DNA of 36,843 nucleotides from positions 1 through 36,843 of the forward strand of contig JAKQFH010000032.1 in NCBI GenBank assembly GCA_029556265.1. The letters are read 5' to 3'. The notes under the pieces are model-generated. The model had not been told where the DNA came from, searched no databases, and saw only the letters and a list, made by a program, of their open reading frames with translations. Positions 15,783 through 24,104 of this stretch are shown here, piece by piece. The stretch is from Chloroflexota bacterium. GTDB lineage: Bacteria > Chloroflexota > Anaerolineae > Anaerolineales > Anaerolineaceae. Position numbers and translations under genes: made by a program. The first letter of the stretch is position 1. Each line of letters starts with the position of its first letter.

Positions 15783-16970
15783 TTATCCGGCGAGCACGCC
15801 CAGGTCTTTGCCAACTTTGCGGAATATCCCCAGCGCCTGATCCAGATCGCTTTGGCTGTGGGCAGCAGAGAGCATCACGCGGATGCGCGCCATCCCCTGC
15901 GGCACCGTCGGGAAGCCCAAAGCCATGGCAAACAAGCCTTCATCGAAGAGCCGCCGGCTGAACTCGCGCGCCAGCTGCACTTCGCCAAGCATGACAGGCG
16001 TGATAGGAGTTTGGGTGGCGCCGGTATCAAAACCAAGCGCGCGCATTTCCGCCTGAAAATACCGCGCGTTCGCCCATAAGCGGTCCACCAGCTCGGTGGA
16101 TTCTTCCAGCAAGTCAACCGCGGCCAGGCAGGCGGCGGTATCCGGCACGGTTACTGCGGATGAGAACAGGAACGGGCGCCCGCGCTGGCGCAGCCATTCG
16201 ATAATGCGCGCGTTGCCCGCCACCACACCGCCAACCACGCCAAAGGCCTTGGAAAAAGTCCCGACTTCCACATCCACCCGCCCGTGCAGGTGGAAATGGT
16301 CCACGATACCGCGTCCGCCTTCGCCAACCACGCCCTCGCCGTGCGCGTCGTCCACCATCGTCATCAAGTTGTGGCGTTCGGCAATTTCCACCAGCTTATC
16401 CAGCGGGGCAAGGTCGCCGTCCATGGAGAACACGCCGTCGGTAATCATCAGCGCCCGCCGGTAAGTGCCGGCTGCCGCCCTGACTTGCGTTTCGAGGTCA
16501 GCCGGGTCGGCGTGGGCAAAACGGATAATCCTGGCTCCAGAGAGGCGCGAGCCGTCGATGATGCTAGCGTGGTTGAGCGCGTCGGAGAATATCACATCTT
16601 CCTTGCCGACCAGGGCGGGGATTGTGGCGCCGTTCGCGGAGAAGCCGGACTGGAAGGTGATGGCAGCTTCAACTTTTTTGAAAGCCGCCATGCGCTTTTC
16701 AAGCTGCAAATGCAAAGACATGGTGCCGGCGATGCTGCGCACCGCGCCGGGGCCCACGCCGTATTTTTTCATCGCGTCCACGGCTGCCTGCACAACGCGC
16801 GGGTGATTTGCCAGCCCGAGATAGTTATTCGAGCAGAAATTCAACACTTTTTTACCGTCCACCACCAGCCAGGCACCCTGCGGGGAATCCAGCGTGCGGA
16901 TGGTGTTGTAGAAACCGGTCTCTTTGAGAGCTTTCAGTTCGTCGTCAATCCAGGCTAATTTATCGGTCAT
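15783..16970 (-). CDS. kbl: glycine C-acetyltransferase (2-amino-3-ketobutyrate CoA ligase)
   Basis: This 395-residue alpha-oxoamine synthase, a PLP enzyme, joins or cleaves glycine and acetyl-CoA (threonine breakdown). Motifs are [57 protein letters not shown] and the Schiff-base Lys241 in [12 protein letters not shown]. The closest family relatives are Kbl and BioF; the IAGTM (not GTH) and DDAHGEG pattern fits Kbl slightly better, but specificity is not certain and a threonine dehydrogenase gene is not adjacent. Start ATG 16970 has AGAGGACCGC just before it. A 13-bp bidirectional hairpin lies beyond its stop. Confidence 0.88.
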   Translation of the reverse strand: MTDKLAWIDDELKALKETGFYNTIRTLDSPQGAWLVVDGKKVLNFCSNNYLGLANHPRVVQAAVDAMKKYGVGPGAVRSIAGTMSLHLQLEKRMAAFKKVEAAITFQSGFSANGATIPALVGKEDVIFSDALNHASIIDGSRLSGARIIRFAHADPADLETQVRAAAGTYRRALMITDGVFSMDGDLAPLDKLVEIAERHNLMTMVDDAHGEGVVGEGGRGIVDHFHLHGRVDVEVGTFSKAFGVVGGVVAGNARIIEWLRQRGRPFLFSSAVTVPDTAACLAAVDLLEESTELVDRLWANARYFQAEMRALGFDTGATQTPITPVMLGEVQLAREFSRRLFDEGLFAMALGFPTVPQGMARIRVMLSAAHSQSDLDQALGIFRKVGKDLGVLAG

Positions 16971-17118
16971 GCGGTCCTCTGTTGTTGTTCGGTGAGTTAG
17001 GCTGATTATACTGCAGGCGCGAAGGGGCGAGGTGATTGCCAGCGCTCCGTTCGCTGGGCATAACTCGCGTCAGCGCGCTCTCCGCGCTGCCAGCTGCTTT
17101 GGTGCCATCAATTCAGAT

Positions 17119-17124
17119 TATAAT
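17119..17124 (+). promoter_or_regulatory. candidate -10 box upstream of the 80-aa membrane protein gene
   Basis: A perfect TATAAT lies at 17119-17124, 33 bases before ATG 17157. I find no convincing -35 partner: TTGGTG (17099-17104) is 14 bases away, too close. It would drive the three-gene cassette 17157-20662. Confidence 0.35.
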
Positions 17125-17156
17125 AAGCGCCATAACTAACCCAGAAGGAACAACTG

Positions 17157-17399
17157 ATGCATCTTTTCTTTTCGCCCATTGGAAAATTGACCCTTTACCT
17201 CGACCCGGGAACCGGCAGTATGGTAATCCAGGTTGTATTGGCAGCCCTTTTAAGCGTTGGCGTTCTGGTTAGAGTGTTCTGGAATAAGATTTCCAGTTGG
17301 TTCAAACCAAAAAAGACCGCGGCGAGCGCCGACATCGATCCAACGGAAATTGTGGAAGCTGATTCTGCCCAAAACACTCCTGAAGACGGGTTGAAGTAG
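17157..17399 (+). CDS. small DPGTGS single-pass membrane protein
   Basis: This 80-residue protein has an N-terminal motif YLDPGTGSMVIQ (about 14-25) leading into one transmembrane helix (VVLAALLSVGVLVRVFW), then a short basic stretch and an acidic C-terminal tail (TEIVEADSAQNTPEDGLK). I recognise the DPGTGS-plus-helix pattern from small proteins encoded beside polysaccharide or sulfatase-like genes; this is recollection, not a database result, and no function is known to me. The start ATG 17157 has AGAAGG eight bases upstream. It is followed 39 bases later by the methyltransferase gene, with which it is likely cotranscribed. Confidence 0.8.
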   Translation: MHLFFSPIGKLTLYLDPGTGSMVIQVVLAALLSVGVLVRVFWNKISSWFKPKKTAASADIDPTEIVEADSAQNTPEDGLK

Positions 17400-17438
17400 C
17401 CGCGCTGCCCCTTTCCATAATTTTCGGGGAGTAATCTG

Positions 17439-18824
17439 ATGAAATTGCACAGTTCATTTCGGGACCCGAGCGGTTTTGTGTTTCAACGGGAGGGCCTTCT
17501 CTACCGCCAGGTGAACCAAAGCTATCAGGAGACATACGAACAGTTAATGAGCTCCGGGTTGTACCAACAACTAAGCTCGGCGCGGGCGCTCATTCCCCAT
17601 GAGGAGTGCCCTGTGGATATCGCCCCCAACCCGGGCACGGCGTACAAGGTCATCAAACCCGCGCCAATTCCATTTGTGTCTTATCCCTATGAATGGTGCT
17701 TCGACCAATTGAAAGACGCGGCGGTTCTGACGCTTTCCATTGCCAGGCGCGCGCTGCAGTACGACATGATTTTGAAAGATGCCAGCGCGTTTAATGTCCA
17801 GTTCCAAAAAGGCAGACCTATATTCATTGATACGCTTTCCTTCGACCGCTATCAGGTCGGCGCCCCCTGGGTCGCGTACAAGCAGTTTTGTCAGCATTTT
17901 TTGGCGCCGCTGAGCCTGATGGCAAAGACAGATTTCCGCCTTAACCAACTGCTGCGAGTCTACATTGACGGCATTCCCCTCGACCTGGCTAGCGCCCTTC
18001 TGCCCGGGTCAAGCTGGTTGAACCCGCCTCTGCTGAGCCACATCCACTTACACGCCAAGACGCAGCAAAAATATGCCGACCGCGAATACCCGCAGGAACA
18101 AATTCCCGGCAGGGTGAGCAAAAATGCCCTGGAAGCTTTGTTGTACAGCCTCCTCTCAGCAGTCAGAAGCCTGAAGCTGAAAACCCAAAAAAGCGAATGG
18201 GGAGATTATTACGACAAAACCAACTACGCGCAGACAGCCTTCGAAGCAAAACATGAAATCGTCAGGGCGTTTATCCTGCGGGCTGACCCTGGTTCTGTCT
18301 GGGACCTGGGCGCGAATACGGGCGAATTCAGCCGGGCAGCCAGCAACCTGGGCATCCAAACCACGGCGTTTGATATTGACCACGCGGCGGTCTCACGCAA
18401 TTACGCGCTGGTGAAACAAAACAAGGAAACAAATTTACTGCCGCTCTGCATGGACCTGACCAACCCTTCCCCCGCTTTGGGCTGGAACTGCTCTGAAAGA
18501 ATGTCCCTAGTGGAACGCGGCCCGGTGGATTTGGTCATGGCGCTGGCGTTGGTGCACCACCTGGCAATCAGCAATAACACCCCGCTGGAAGACCTTGCCA
18601 GCTTTTTCAGTCAGTTGGGAGGTTGGCTGGTTATCGAGTTCATTCCAAAGTCAGACTCCCAGGTGAAGCGTCTGTTATCTTCACGGGTGGATATTTTTCC
18701 GGACTATACCAAAATCGGTTTTGAAAACGCCTTCAGAAAGTATTACGAGATTGTAGAGGAGGCGCCAATCGCCGGGTCCGAGCGAACGCTGTACCTCATG
18801 CAGCGCAAGGTAACGCTTGCCTGA
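17439..18824 (+). CDS. SAM-dependent methyltransferase with N-terminal kinase-like domain (NoeA-like)
   Basis: The 461-residue protein has two parts. Residues 1 to about 275 contain patterns reminiscent of a small-molecule or protein kinase lobe (ALQYDMILKDASAFNVQFQKGRPIFIDTLSFDRY at about 106-138, resembling the HxD..N and DxD loops). From 280 on there is a class I methyltransferase: VWDLGANTGEFSRAASNLG (motif I, about 287-305), TTAFDIDHAAVSRNY (motif II), LVMALALVHHLAISNN (motif IV) and LVIEFIPKSDSQV. This two-domain form occurs in NoeA-type nodulation/host-specificity methyltransferases; substrate unknown. ATG 17439 has GGGAG eight bases upstream. It lies between the DPGTGS membrane protein and the sulfatase-like gene, so an extracytoplasmic glycan or its precursor is a plausible target (inference). 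Confidence 0.8.
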   Translation: MKLHSSFRDPSGFVFQREGLLYRQVNQSYQETYEQLMSSGLYQQLSSARALIPHEECPVDIAPNPGTAYKVIKPAPIPFVSYPYEWCFDQLKDAAVLTLSIARRALQYDMILKDASAFNVQFQKGRPIFIDTLSFDRYQVGAPWVAYKQFCQHFLAPLSLMAKTDFRLNQLLRVYIDGIPLDLASALLPGSSWLNPPLLSHIHLHAKTQQKYADREYPQEQIPGRVSKNALEALLYSLLSAVRSLKLKTQKSEWGDYYDKTNYAQTAFEAKHEIVRAFILRADPGSVWDLGANTGEFSRAASNLGIQTTAFDIDHAAVSRNYALVKQNKETNLLPLCMDLTNPSPALGWNCSERMSLVERGPVDLVMALALVHHLAISNNTPLEDLASFFSQLGGWLVIEFIPKSDSQVKRLLSSRVDIFPDYTKIGFENAFRKYYEIVEEAPIAGSERTLYLMQRKVTLA

Positions 18825-19084
18825 AGTGCCGGCAAGCCCCATTTTCCGCCTTCAAACGCAGCAGACCCAAAATGTCCGGTGGGCAAAGCCCCATGATTTC
18901 AGGGCGCCTCCAAAGGCTGATGGAAAAGCGCTGCCCGGGGAAGAGGAGAGCAGCGGCAGCGCCTACCCATAACGAGGCTGGCGTGTTTTTTTCTCTTTAT
19001 ACGCGCAGTCGGCTTGTTGTCCGCGCCCATTTTTGAAAGGGGCAGGAGCGCTGAAGGTGGTAAAATCATGCCAATCAGGCGAAG
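18825..19084. other. intergenic region without gene
   Basis: This 260-base gap between the methyltransferase and sulfatase-like genes holds no reading frame with coding character and no recognisable RNA gene. A TAAAAT at about 19062-19067 just ahead of the next gene may be part of a promoter. No other signal is seen. Confidence 0.3.
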
Positions 19085-20662
19085 ATGAACACGCAGCCAA
19101 AACAGCCTTTTCCTATCCACCCGCTGCTTTTCGCGGCTTATCCGGTGCTTTCCTTGTTAGGTCACAATATCCAGGAGGTCTCACTGCGCGCCGGCCTGCG
19201 CCCGCTGCTGATGATACTCGGCGGAGCCGCCGGCGTTTGGCTGCTGCTCTCCCTGGCGCTGAAATCTTTCCAAAAGGCCGGGGTAATCAGTTCCTGGCTG
19301 CTCTTGTTGTTTTACACCTATGGGTATGTATATCGCGCGGCTGGCGCCGCGGCAAGCGGCCTTCAGTTTCTTGGTCATCACCGCGTTTTGCTGCCGCTGT
19401 GGGCTGTTTTAGGCGCGGCGGGAGCTTTTTTGGTCATGAAATTTATCAAAAAAAGTGCCAATCTGACCCTTATATTGAATGTTTTTTCAGCCTTTTTATT
19501 AATCATCCCTGTTTATCAGCTCGTCAGCTATGAAATTCGCGCCCAAGACACCCACAAGGCTTTTTCCCAGGGCGAAGTGACAGCCGCGGCAAAAGGTGTC
19601 AGTCTGAAAGCGGATAAGCTGCCGGATGTCTACATCATCATATTGGACGCCCATTTGCGCAGCGATGTGCTTGAAAAAACTTTCAAGCTTGACAACACCG
19701 GCTTCATTAAGAAGCTGACCGCGCTGGGTTTTTACGTGCCCCCGTGCAGTATGAGTAATTACGCTTACACGCCGCTTTCCATTTCCTCATTCCTGAACAT
19801 GCAATATCTGCAGGAGATCAGCCCCGATTTCGCGCCGCCAAACACCGACACAAGCCCGCTGTTTGAGCTGATCAAACACAACGAGGTCAGAAAAAATCTG
19901 GAATCCCTGGGTTACAGCAGCTATTCACTGGCTTCTTACCAACGCATTGCCTGGACGGACGCGGACCATTATTATCCGCTGGATTCAACCAGCCTCCTCT
20001 CAAGCGAGGCACGGGTCGTCTTCAGCAAGTTTGAGCGGATGCTCTTCGATACCACCATGGCGCGCGTACTGACCGATTACAAAGGCGGGCTGACCACTTC
20101 CGATAAAATCCCGGTCAACTACCCCTATGCCGATCATGTGCGCCAACAATGGACCATCCTGAAGGAGTTGAAGGAGATTTCGAGCCTGCAAGGACCCAAG
20201 CTGGTCTGGGCTCATCTCACAATGCCGCACGCGCCGTATGTGTTCTACCCGGATGGTTCGCTTATTCCAGACCCGCCCGAGCTTCCCTGGGTGGTTCCTT
20301 TGCCGTGGGATGAATACCTGCAATACTATTCGTGGGGGGTTCAATACACGGATAATGCCATCCTGCCGGTTCTGGAAACTATCCTCAAAAACTCGGATAC
20401 GCCGCCAATCATCGTGGTAACCGGCGATCACGGCGCCGACAGCGCCAACCGCCTGGCAGTCCTGAGCGCTTTTTATGTGCCTGATAACGTCCGGGCCGCA
20501 ATTTCTCCGGATATCAGCCTTGTGAATTATTTCCGGGTGATATTTAACGGCGTTTATGGCGCTCAGTACAAAATTCTTGAGAACACCTCCTATCTCAGCG
20601 ATAAAGAAAACACGTACAACTTTACCCTATACCCGGAGACCATGCCAAATTGCATGCCTTGA
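19085..20662 (+). CDS. membrane-anchored sulfatase-superfamily hydrolase/transferase
   Basis: The 525-residue protein has four to five N-terminal hydrophobic segments (roughly 12-30, 40-60, 68-82, 102-120, 127-147) followed by an alkaline-phosphatase-superfamily domain outside the membrane. PDVYIIILDAHLRSD (Asp188) is the first metal-binding motif, SNYAYTPLSISSFLNM places Thr229 where the nucleophile sits, and VVTGDHGADSANR supplies the C-terminal metal ligands. This arrangement matches lipoteichoic-acid-synthase-like and phosphoethanolamine-transferase-like enzymes that modify glycans or lipids on the cell surface. Because Thr replaces the Cys/Ser that becomes formylglycine, a phosphotransferase is likelier than a sulfatase. 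The substrate cannot be read. ATG 19085 has AGGCGAAG directly before it. Confidence 0.82.
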   Translation: MNTQPKQPFPIHPLLFAAYPVLSLLGHNIQEVSLRAGLRPLLMILGGAAGVWLLLSLALKSFQKAGVISSWLLLLFYTYGYVYRAAGAAASGLQFLGHHRVLLPLWAVLGAAGAFLVMKFIKKSANLTLILNVFSAFLLIIPVYQLVSYEIRAQDTHKAFSQGEVTAAAKGVSLKADKLPDVYIIILDAHLRSDVLEKTFKLDNTGFIKKLTALGFYVPPCSMSNYAYTPLSISSFLNMQYLQEISPDFAPPNTDTSPLFELIKHNEVRKNLESLGYSSYSLASYQRIAWTDADHYYPLDSTSLLSSEARVVFSKFERMLFDTTMARVLTDYKGGLTTSDKIPVNYPYADHVRQQWTILKELKEISSLQGPKLVWAHLTMPHAPYVFYPDGSLIPDPPELPWVVPLPWDEYLQYYSWGVQYTDNAILPVLETILKNSDTPPIIVVTGDHGADSANRLAVLSAFYVPDNVRAAISPDISLVNYFRVIFNGVYGAQYKILENTSYLSDKENTYNFTLYPETMPNCMP

Positions 20663-20808
20663 GTAAGTCCGGGCGCTCAGATAGCATAGGGTCGGGCACA
20701 AACCGATCCAGAAAACGCCGAGCGCGATCTCTCCCACCAGAGTTACCTTCTTTCTCCCTTTTTCTGTTAAAATTCAGGCGTTAATAACAAGCTGTCTGGA
20801 GCGTTCAC

Positions 20809-22308
20809 ATGTTTAAAAGCTTGAAAAGCCTGACTGCCTTGATGCTTTGCCTGACCCTTTGGATGGCTTGCCCTTTTCCTGTCTCCGCCCTCCCGCCAAC
20901 CCCTCATTCCACCCTGCCGGACTTCCCCTGCTACCGCAGCCTGAACACCCTCTATGCCGACGCGGCCGCTCTCGCCGCTGCCCACCCGGCGCTTGCCACC
21001 TGGACGGATATCGGCGATTCCTGGGAGAAGGCCCAATCCGGCGGCGCGGCGGGATACGATCTGTTCGCGCTCAAGCTGACCAACAGCGCGCTGACCGGAC
21101 AAAAGCCGGCGCTCATTCTGGTCAGCGGCACACACGCCCGCGACCTGGCCCCGGTGGAACTGAACCTGCGCTTTGCCGAATATCTCCTGGCGGGCTACGG
21201 CACTGACCCGGAACTCACCTGGCTGCTGAACCAGGCGGAAGTGCACATCATCCTCAGCGCCAACCCGGACGGGCGCGCGGTGGTGGAGCAGCAAATCGCC
21301 AGCGGTGAAGCGGATGAATTTGGCGATGCCGCCCGTAAAAAGAACCTCAACGACGCTGCCTGCTCTACCCACGCCCTTGCAGGCGTGGACCTGGACCGCA
21401 ACTTTCCGTTTCAGTGGCAGCCGGGCCCTACTGGCTGCATGAACGATTACCCGGGCGTCGCAGCCGCCTCTGAACCGGAGACGAGCGCCCTGATTGCCTA
21501 CCTGGAGAACAACCTGGGAGATTACCGCGCCGGCGGTCCGGACCAGCCAGCCGACACAGGCGCGCGCGGTTTGCTGGTGCATCTGCAAAGCTACGGGAAT
21601 AAAGTCTTTTACCCCTACTCCTATCGCGCGGAACCAGCGCCCGAGGACGCTGCGTTGCACACCCTGGCGAATAAATTCGCGTTCGGGACGCCTGCCTCGC
21701 CTGCCAAATATTCCGGAACCGGTGCTTCTTTTTTACGCGGCAGTCTGTCCGACTTCGTCTATGGCGAGAGAGGCGTGCCCGCGCTCACGTATATGCTCTT
21801 CGCCGATATCGAAGGGCATTACTTCACCCGCTGCAGCGTCTTCAATAACTTCCTGAGCGCCAACCTGAAAGCCCTCACGCGGGCATTGAAAAGCGTTTGG
21901 GCGCCCTACACGCTGCCCGCCGGACCGGAATTGACCCCGCTCCTGATTACCGTCCATTCCAGCGCGCTTGAAACCTGGTGGGAACTATGGACTACCGCCG
22001 ACACGAATTTATTGAAGGACCCCAACCCTGACGCGCCGGACACGGCCTCCGCAGTCTACAGCTTTGACCTGCCCCCCTGGGAGCCGGGCGCGGTCCTCCA
22101 CTCCTTGCCAGCGCAGGACGGAGCTTTTGACAGCCCGTGGGAACAGCTTCGGTCGCGCCTGGATTTTACGGGGTTGGAACCCGGCTGGCACCAGATCTTC
22201 GCGCAAGCCTACCTGGCTGACGGCACGCCGGGCTTGGCTTCCGCGAACCGTGTTTTTGTGCCCGAGCCGACGCCCTTCAGCAGTTTTCTCCCCATCTTGC
22301 TTCGCTAA
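20809..22308 (+). CDS. secreted M14 metallocarboxypeptidase-like protein
   Basis: This 499-residue protein starts with a Sec signal peptide (about 1-27, MLCLTLWMACPFPVSA). The M14 fold is visible: LVSGTHARDLAPVELNLRFAEYLL, ILSANPDGRAVVEQQ, VDLDRNFPFQW, and LLVHLQSYGNKVFYPYSY with His258. Key residues deviate. The first zinc motif HxxE is HARD (His109, Asp112), DLNRNF is DLDRNF, and the strand that should carry the catalytic Glu reads GVPALTYMLFADIEG with Met329 at the Glu position. Activity may be altered or lost, though Asp112 and Glu335 could partly substitute. A C-terminal beta-sandwich (about 380-485) ends in PFSSFLPILLR. ATG 20809 has CTGGAG seven bases upstream. It is convergent with the M42 gene, twelve bases away. 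Confidence 0.85.
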   Translation: MFKSLKSLTALMLCLTLWMACPFPVSALPPTPHSTLPDFPCYRSLNTLYADAAALAAAHPALATWTDIGDSWEKAQSGGAAGYDLFALKLTNSALTGQKPALILVSGTHARDLAPVELNLRFAEYLLAGYGTDPELTWLLNQAEVHIILSANPDGRAVVEQQIASGEADEFGDAARKKNLNDAACSTHALAGVDLDRNFPFQWQPGPTGCMNDYPGVAAASEPETSALIAYLENNLGDYRAGGPDQPADTGARGLLVHLQSYGNKVFYPYSYRAEPAPEDAALHTLANKFAFGTPASPAKYSGTGASFLRGSLSDFVYGERGVPALTYMLFADIEGHYFTRCSVFNNFLSANLKALTRALKSVWAPYTLPAGPELTPLLITVHSSALETWWELWTTADTNLLKDPNPDAPDTASAVYSFDLPPWEPGAVLHSLPAQDGAFDSPWEQLRSRLDFTGLEPGWHQIFAQAYLADGTPGLASANRVFVPEPTPFSSFLPILLR

Positions 22309-22320
22309 CCCCCCGGGGCT

Positions 22321-23379
22321 TTATTCCGAGAGCAGGTACGCCAGAATCCAGTTGGTGGTGGCTTCCAGCGCCTCGCGGTGCGTGCGTTCGTAGTGGTGTG
22401 AGGAATCCACCCCCGGACCAATCAGCGCGGCAGCCGCGGCGCCGCCGGCATGCCAGTAGGCGGTGGCATCCGAGCCGTAATTCGGGTAAATATCCACTTT
22501 ATAGGGAATCGCGTAGCTTTCTGCCAGCCCGCGCAGTTTGTTGCTCAGGCCGTGGTGGTAAGGTCCGCCGCTGTCTTTGACGCACAGCGTGGCATGAAAT
22601 TCGTCCGACGCCTGCCCCTCACCCATCGCCGCCATATCCACCGCCACCAGTTCTTCCACGCTATCCGGGATGTCCGCAGCGCCGCCGTGCCCGACTTCCT
22701 CAAAGTTGCTGAACAGAAAACAAGTGCTGCGGGCAGGTTTGAGCCCCGCCGCGCTGAGAGCCTGGATTGCCGCCGCCATGCACGCAGCGCAGGCTTTATC
22801 ATCCAGGTGGCGCGAGCGCACAAAGCCGTTGGTCAGTTCCACACGCGGGTCAAAGGATACAAAGTCTCCCACCTGGATGCCCAGCGCACGGGTTTCCTGA
22901 GCGCTTTGGGTGCGCGCGTCCAGGCGCACTTCCATAGTGTCGGGCCCGCGCTTTTGGTCTTTCACGTCGCTATAGACGTGCACGGAGGCATGGTTGGGCA
23001 GCAGGCTGCCGCGCACAAGCGCCCCGCTTTGGGTATGCACAGAAACGCCCTCGCCTTCCACCGCGTTCCAGGCAAAGCCGCCGATGTTGGTCAGTTCCAG
23101 GCGCCCGCTGGGTTTTATCACGCGCACCATGCCGCCGAGCGTGTCCACGTGCCCGGTCAGCGCGCGGGCGGGCTCTGCCTGGGCATCCTCGCCGGGAAAG
23201 ATCGCCAACAGAGCGCCTTTTTTGGTCATCCGCAGGCTCAGCTGTGGGAATTCCAGCAGGGTCTGGCGGGTCAATTCCACCGCCCGCGCGGCGAAGCCGG
23301 TGGGGCTGGGCGTGTTCAGCAGGCGTACCAAAAAATCTTCCAGGTACGCGTAATCCAGGTCGGGTAAGCTCGGGTTCAT
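22321..23379 (-). CDS. M42 family aminopeptidase (glutamyl aminopeptidase-like)
   Basis: M42 enzymes are cytoplasmic, dimetal, tetrahedral aminopeptidases that finish peptide breakdown. The 352-residue protein keeps the metal and catalytic residues: His77 in ALTGHVDTLGG, Asp193 in RHLDDKACAA, Glu227/Glu228 in FSNFEEVGHGG, Asp248 in VAVDMAAMG and His328/329 in VDSSHHYERTH. The order and spacing agree with M42. Start ATG 23379 overlaps the stop of the thioesterase gene by four bases (ATGA) and has AGAGGAC ten bases upstream. The two genes are therefore an operon. Its substrate preference is not predictable; relatives associated with osmolyte pathways exist, but no such genes lie near here. Confidence 0.93.
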   Translation of the reverse strand: MNPSLPDLDYAYLEDFLVRLLNTPSPTGFAARAVELTRQTLLEFPQLSLRMTKKGALLAIFPGEDAQAEPARALTGHVDTLGGMVRVIKPSGRLELTNIGGFAWNAVEGEGVSVHTQSGALVRGSLLPNHASVHVYSDVKDQKRGPDTMEVRLDARTQSAQETRALGIQVGDFVSFDPRVELTNGFVRSRHLDDKACAACMAAAIQALSAAGLKPARSTCFLFSNFEEVGHGGAADIPDSVEELVAVDMAAMGEGQASDEFHATLCVKDSGGPYHHGLSNKLRGLAESYAIPYKVDIYPNYGSDATAYWHAGGAAAAALIGPGVDSSHHYERTHREALEATTNWILAYLLSE

Positions 23380-23831
23380 ACCAAAAAGTCCTCTCTATGT
23401 TCAAAAGCAGCCAATTTCTGCCGCCATTCCGCGGAAATCGGTCGTGAATGACCTTCAAAATGGTCGTACGAGACCATCACCACTTCACCGCGCGCGAACG
23501 GGGTTCTCCCCTGTTCGTCTTCCACCTGGAAGCGAAAACGCAGGCTCTTGGTGCCCAAAACGCTCAGGGTCAGCCCAACGCGCACGCTCTGCCCGAAAGC
23601 GATGGATGCCAGATAATCGCACTTTACCGAAACGACGACCATGCCCATATTCTCGACAGTTACGCCGTCCCAGATGCCGGCAGCTTGATAGTAGGCGGTG
23701 CGGGCGGTTTCGACATATTCCAGGATGGAAATGTTATTCACGTGGCGGTGCGTGTCCAGGTCGGCATAACGCACAGCGATGGGATGATAGAAAGTGAATT
23801 GCGTGGGGTAAGCCGGGGTGAGACTGGTCAT
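23376..23831 (-). CDS. acyl-CoA thioesterase, YbgC/FadM (4HBT hotdog) family
   Basis: This 151-residue hotdog protein hydrolyses acyl-CoA thioesters. The active-site signature VRYADLDTHRHVNNISILEYVETAR (about 20-44) is typical of 4HBT enzymes, with the catalytic Asp in YADLD. The later GMVVVSVKCDYLASIAFGQSVRVGL strand and LRFRFQVEDEQGRTPFARGEVVMV complete the fold. Start ATG 23831 has AAGGAG seven bases upstream. A minus-strand TATAAT (23857-23852) may be the -10 box. It is cotranscribed with the M42 peptidase gene by a four-base overlap. The acyl chain specificity is unknown. Confidence 0.92.
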   Translation of the reverse strand: MTSLTPAYPTQFTFYHPIAVRYADLDTHRHVNNISILEYVETARTAYYQAAGIWDGVTVENMGMVVVSVKCDYLASIAFGQSVRVGLTLSVLGTKSLRFRFQVEDEQGRTPFARGEVVMVSYDHFEGHSRPISAEWRQKLAAFEHREDFLV

Positions 23832-24004
23832 ACGCTTTCTCCTTGCGGAAGATTATATCAATTCGCGCGGAAAGAGAGGGGAAGATTGCCTGGCGCGCTT
23901 TCCGCGGCGGAATTTGAGGAACAATCCTTCTGACAGCCTGCCTGAGCAAGCCGGCCGGGAACAGCTTCCTCCTTCTGATGTGTTTCAAGACCAGGTTAAA
24001 CCTA

Positions 24005-24072
24005 AAAGTTTTGTCAATATTTTGACTTAACTTGCCGAAACCCAAAGTTTTGTCAATTAATTGACAAAACTT
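24005..24072 (+). repeat. repeat pair with perfect 28-bp palindrome in AAA-ATPase promoter
   Basis: A perfect palindrome spans 24045-24072: left half AAGTTTTGTCAATT, right half its reverse complement. A second, imperfect copy of the left half (AAAGTTTTGTCAAT) lies at 24005-24018, followed by TTGAC at 24022-24026 in opposite orientation. The -35 box of the ATPase promoter lies inside the right half of the palindrome. This is the geometry of a dyad operator for a dimeric DNA-binding protein. Which protein binds is not shown. Confidence 0.8.
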
Positions 24073-24089
24073 ATTGCATTTTATATAAT
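24061..24089 (+). promoter_or_regulatory. consensus sigma-70 promoter of the AAA ATPase gene
   Basis: TTGACA (24061-24066) and TATAAT (24084-24089) match the sigma-70 consensus at all twelve positions with a 17-base spacer. The ATG at 24105 follows 15 bases after the -10, with GAGGT as ribosome-binding site. The -35 lies in the palindrome at 24045-24072, so a bound repressor would block polymerase. Confidence 0.85.
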
Positions 24090-24104
24090 AGAGATGAGGT
24101 AAAC

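Noticed and set aside
20767-21660. 297-codon open frame on the minus strand, opposite the M14-like gene
   Set aside because: Shadow frame with Arg/Gly/Val-rich composition and no motif; the plus strand has a signal peptide and M14 motifs.
22450-23367. 305-codon open frame on the plus strand, opposite the M42 peptidase
   Set aside because: Shadow frame; His/Gln/Arg-rich without domain, while the minus strand has all M42 metal ligands.
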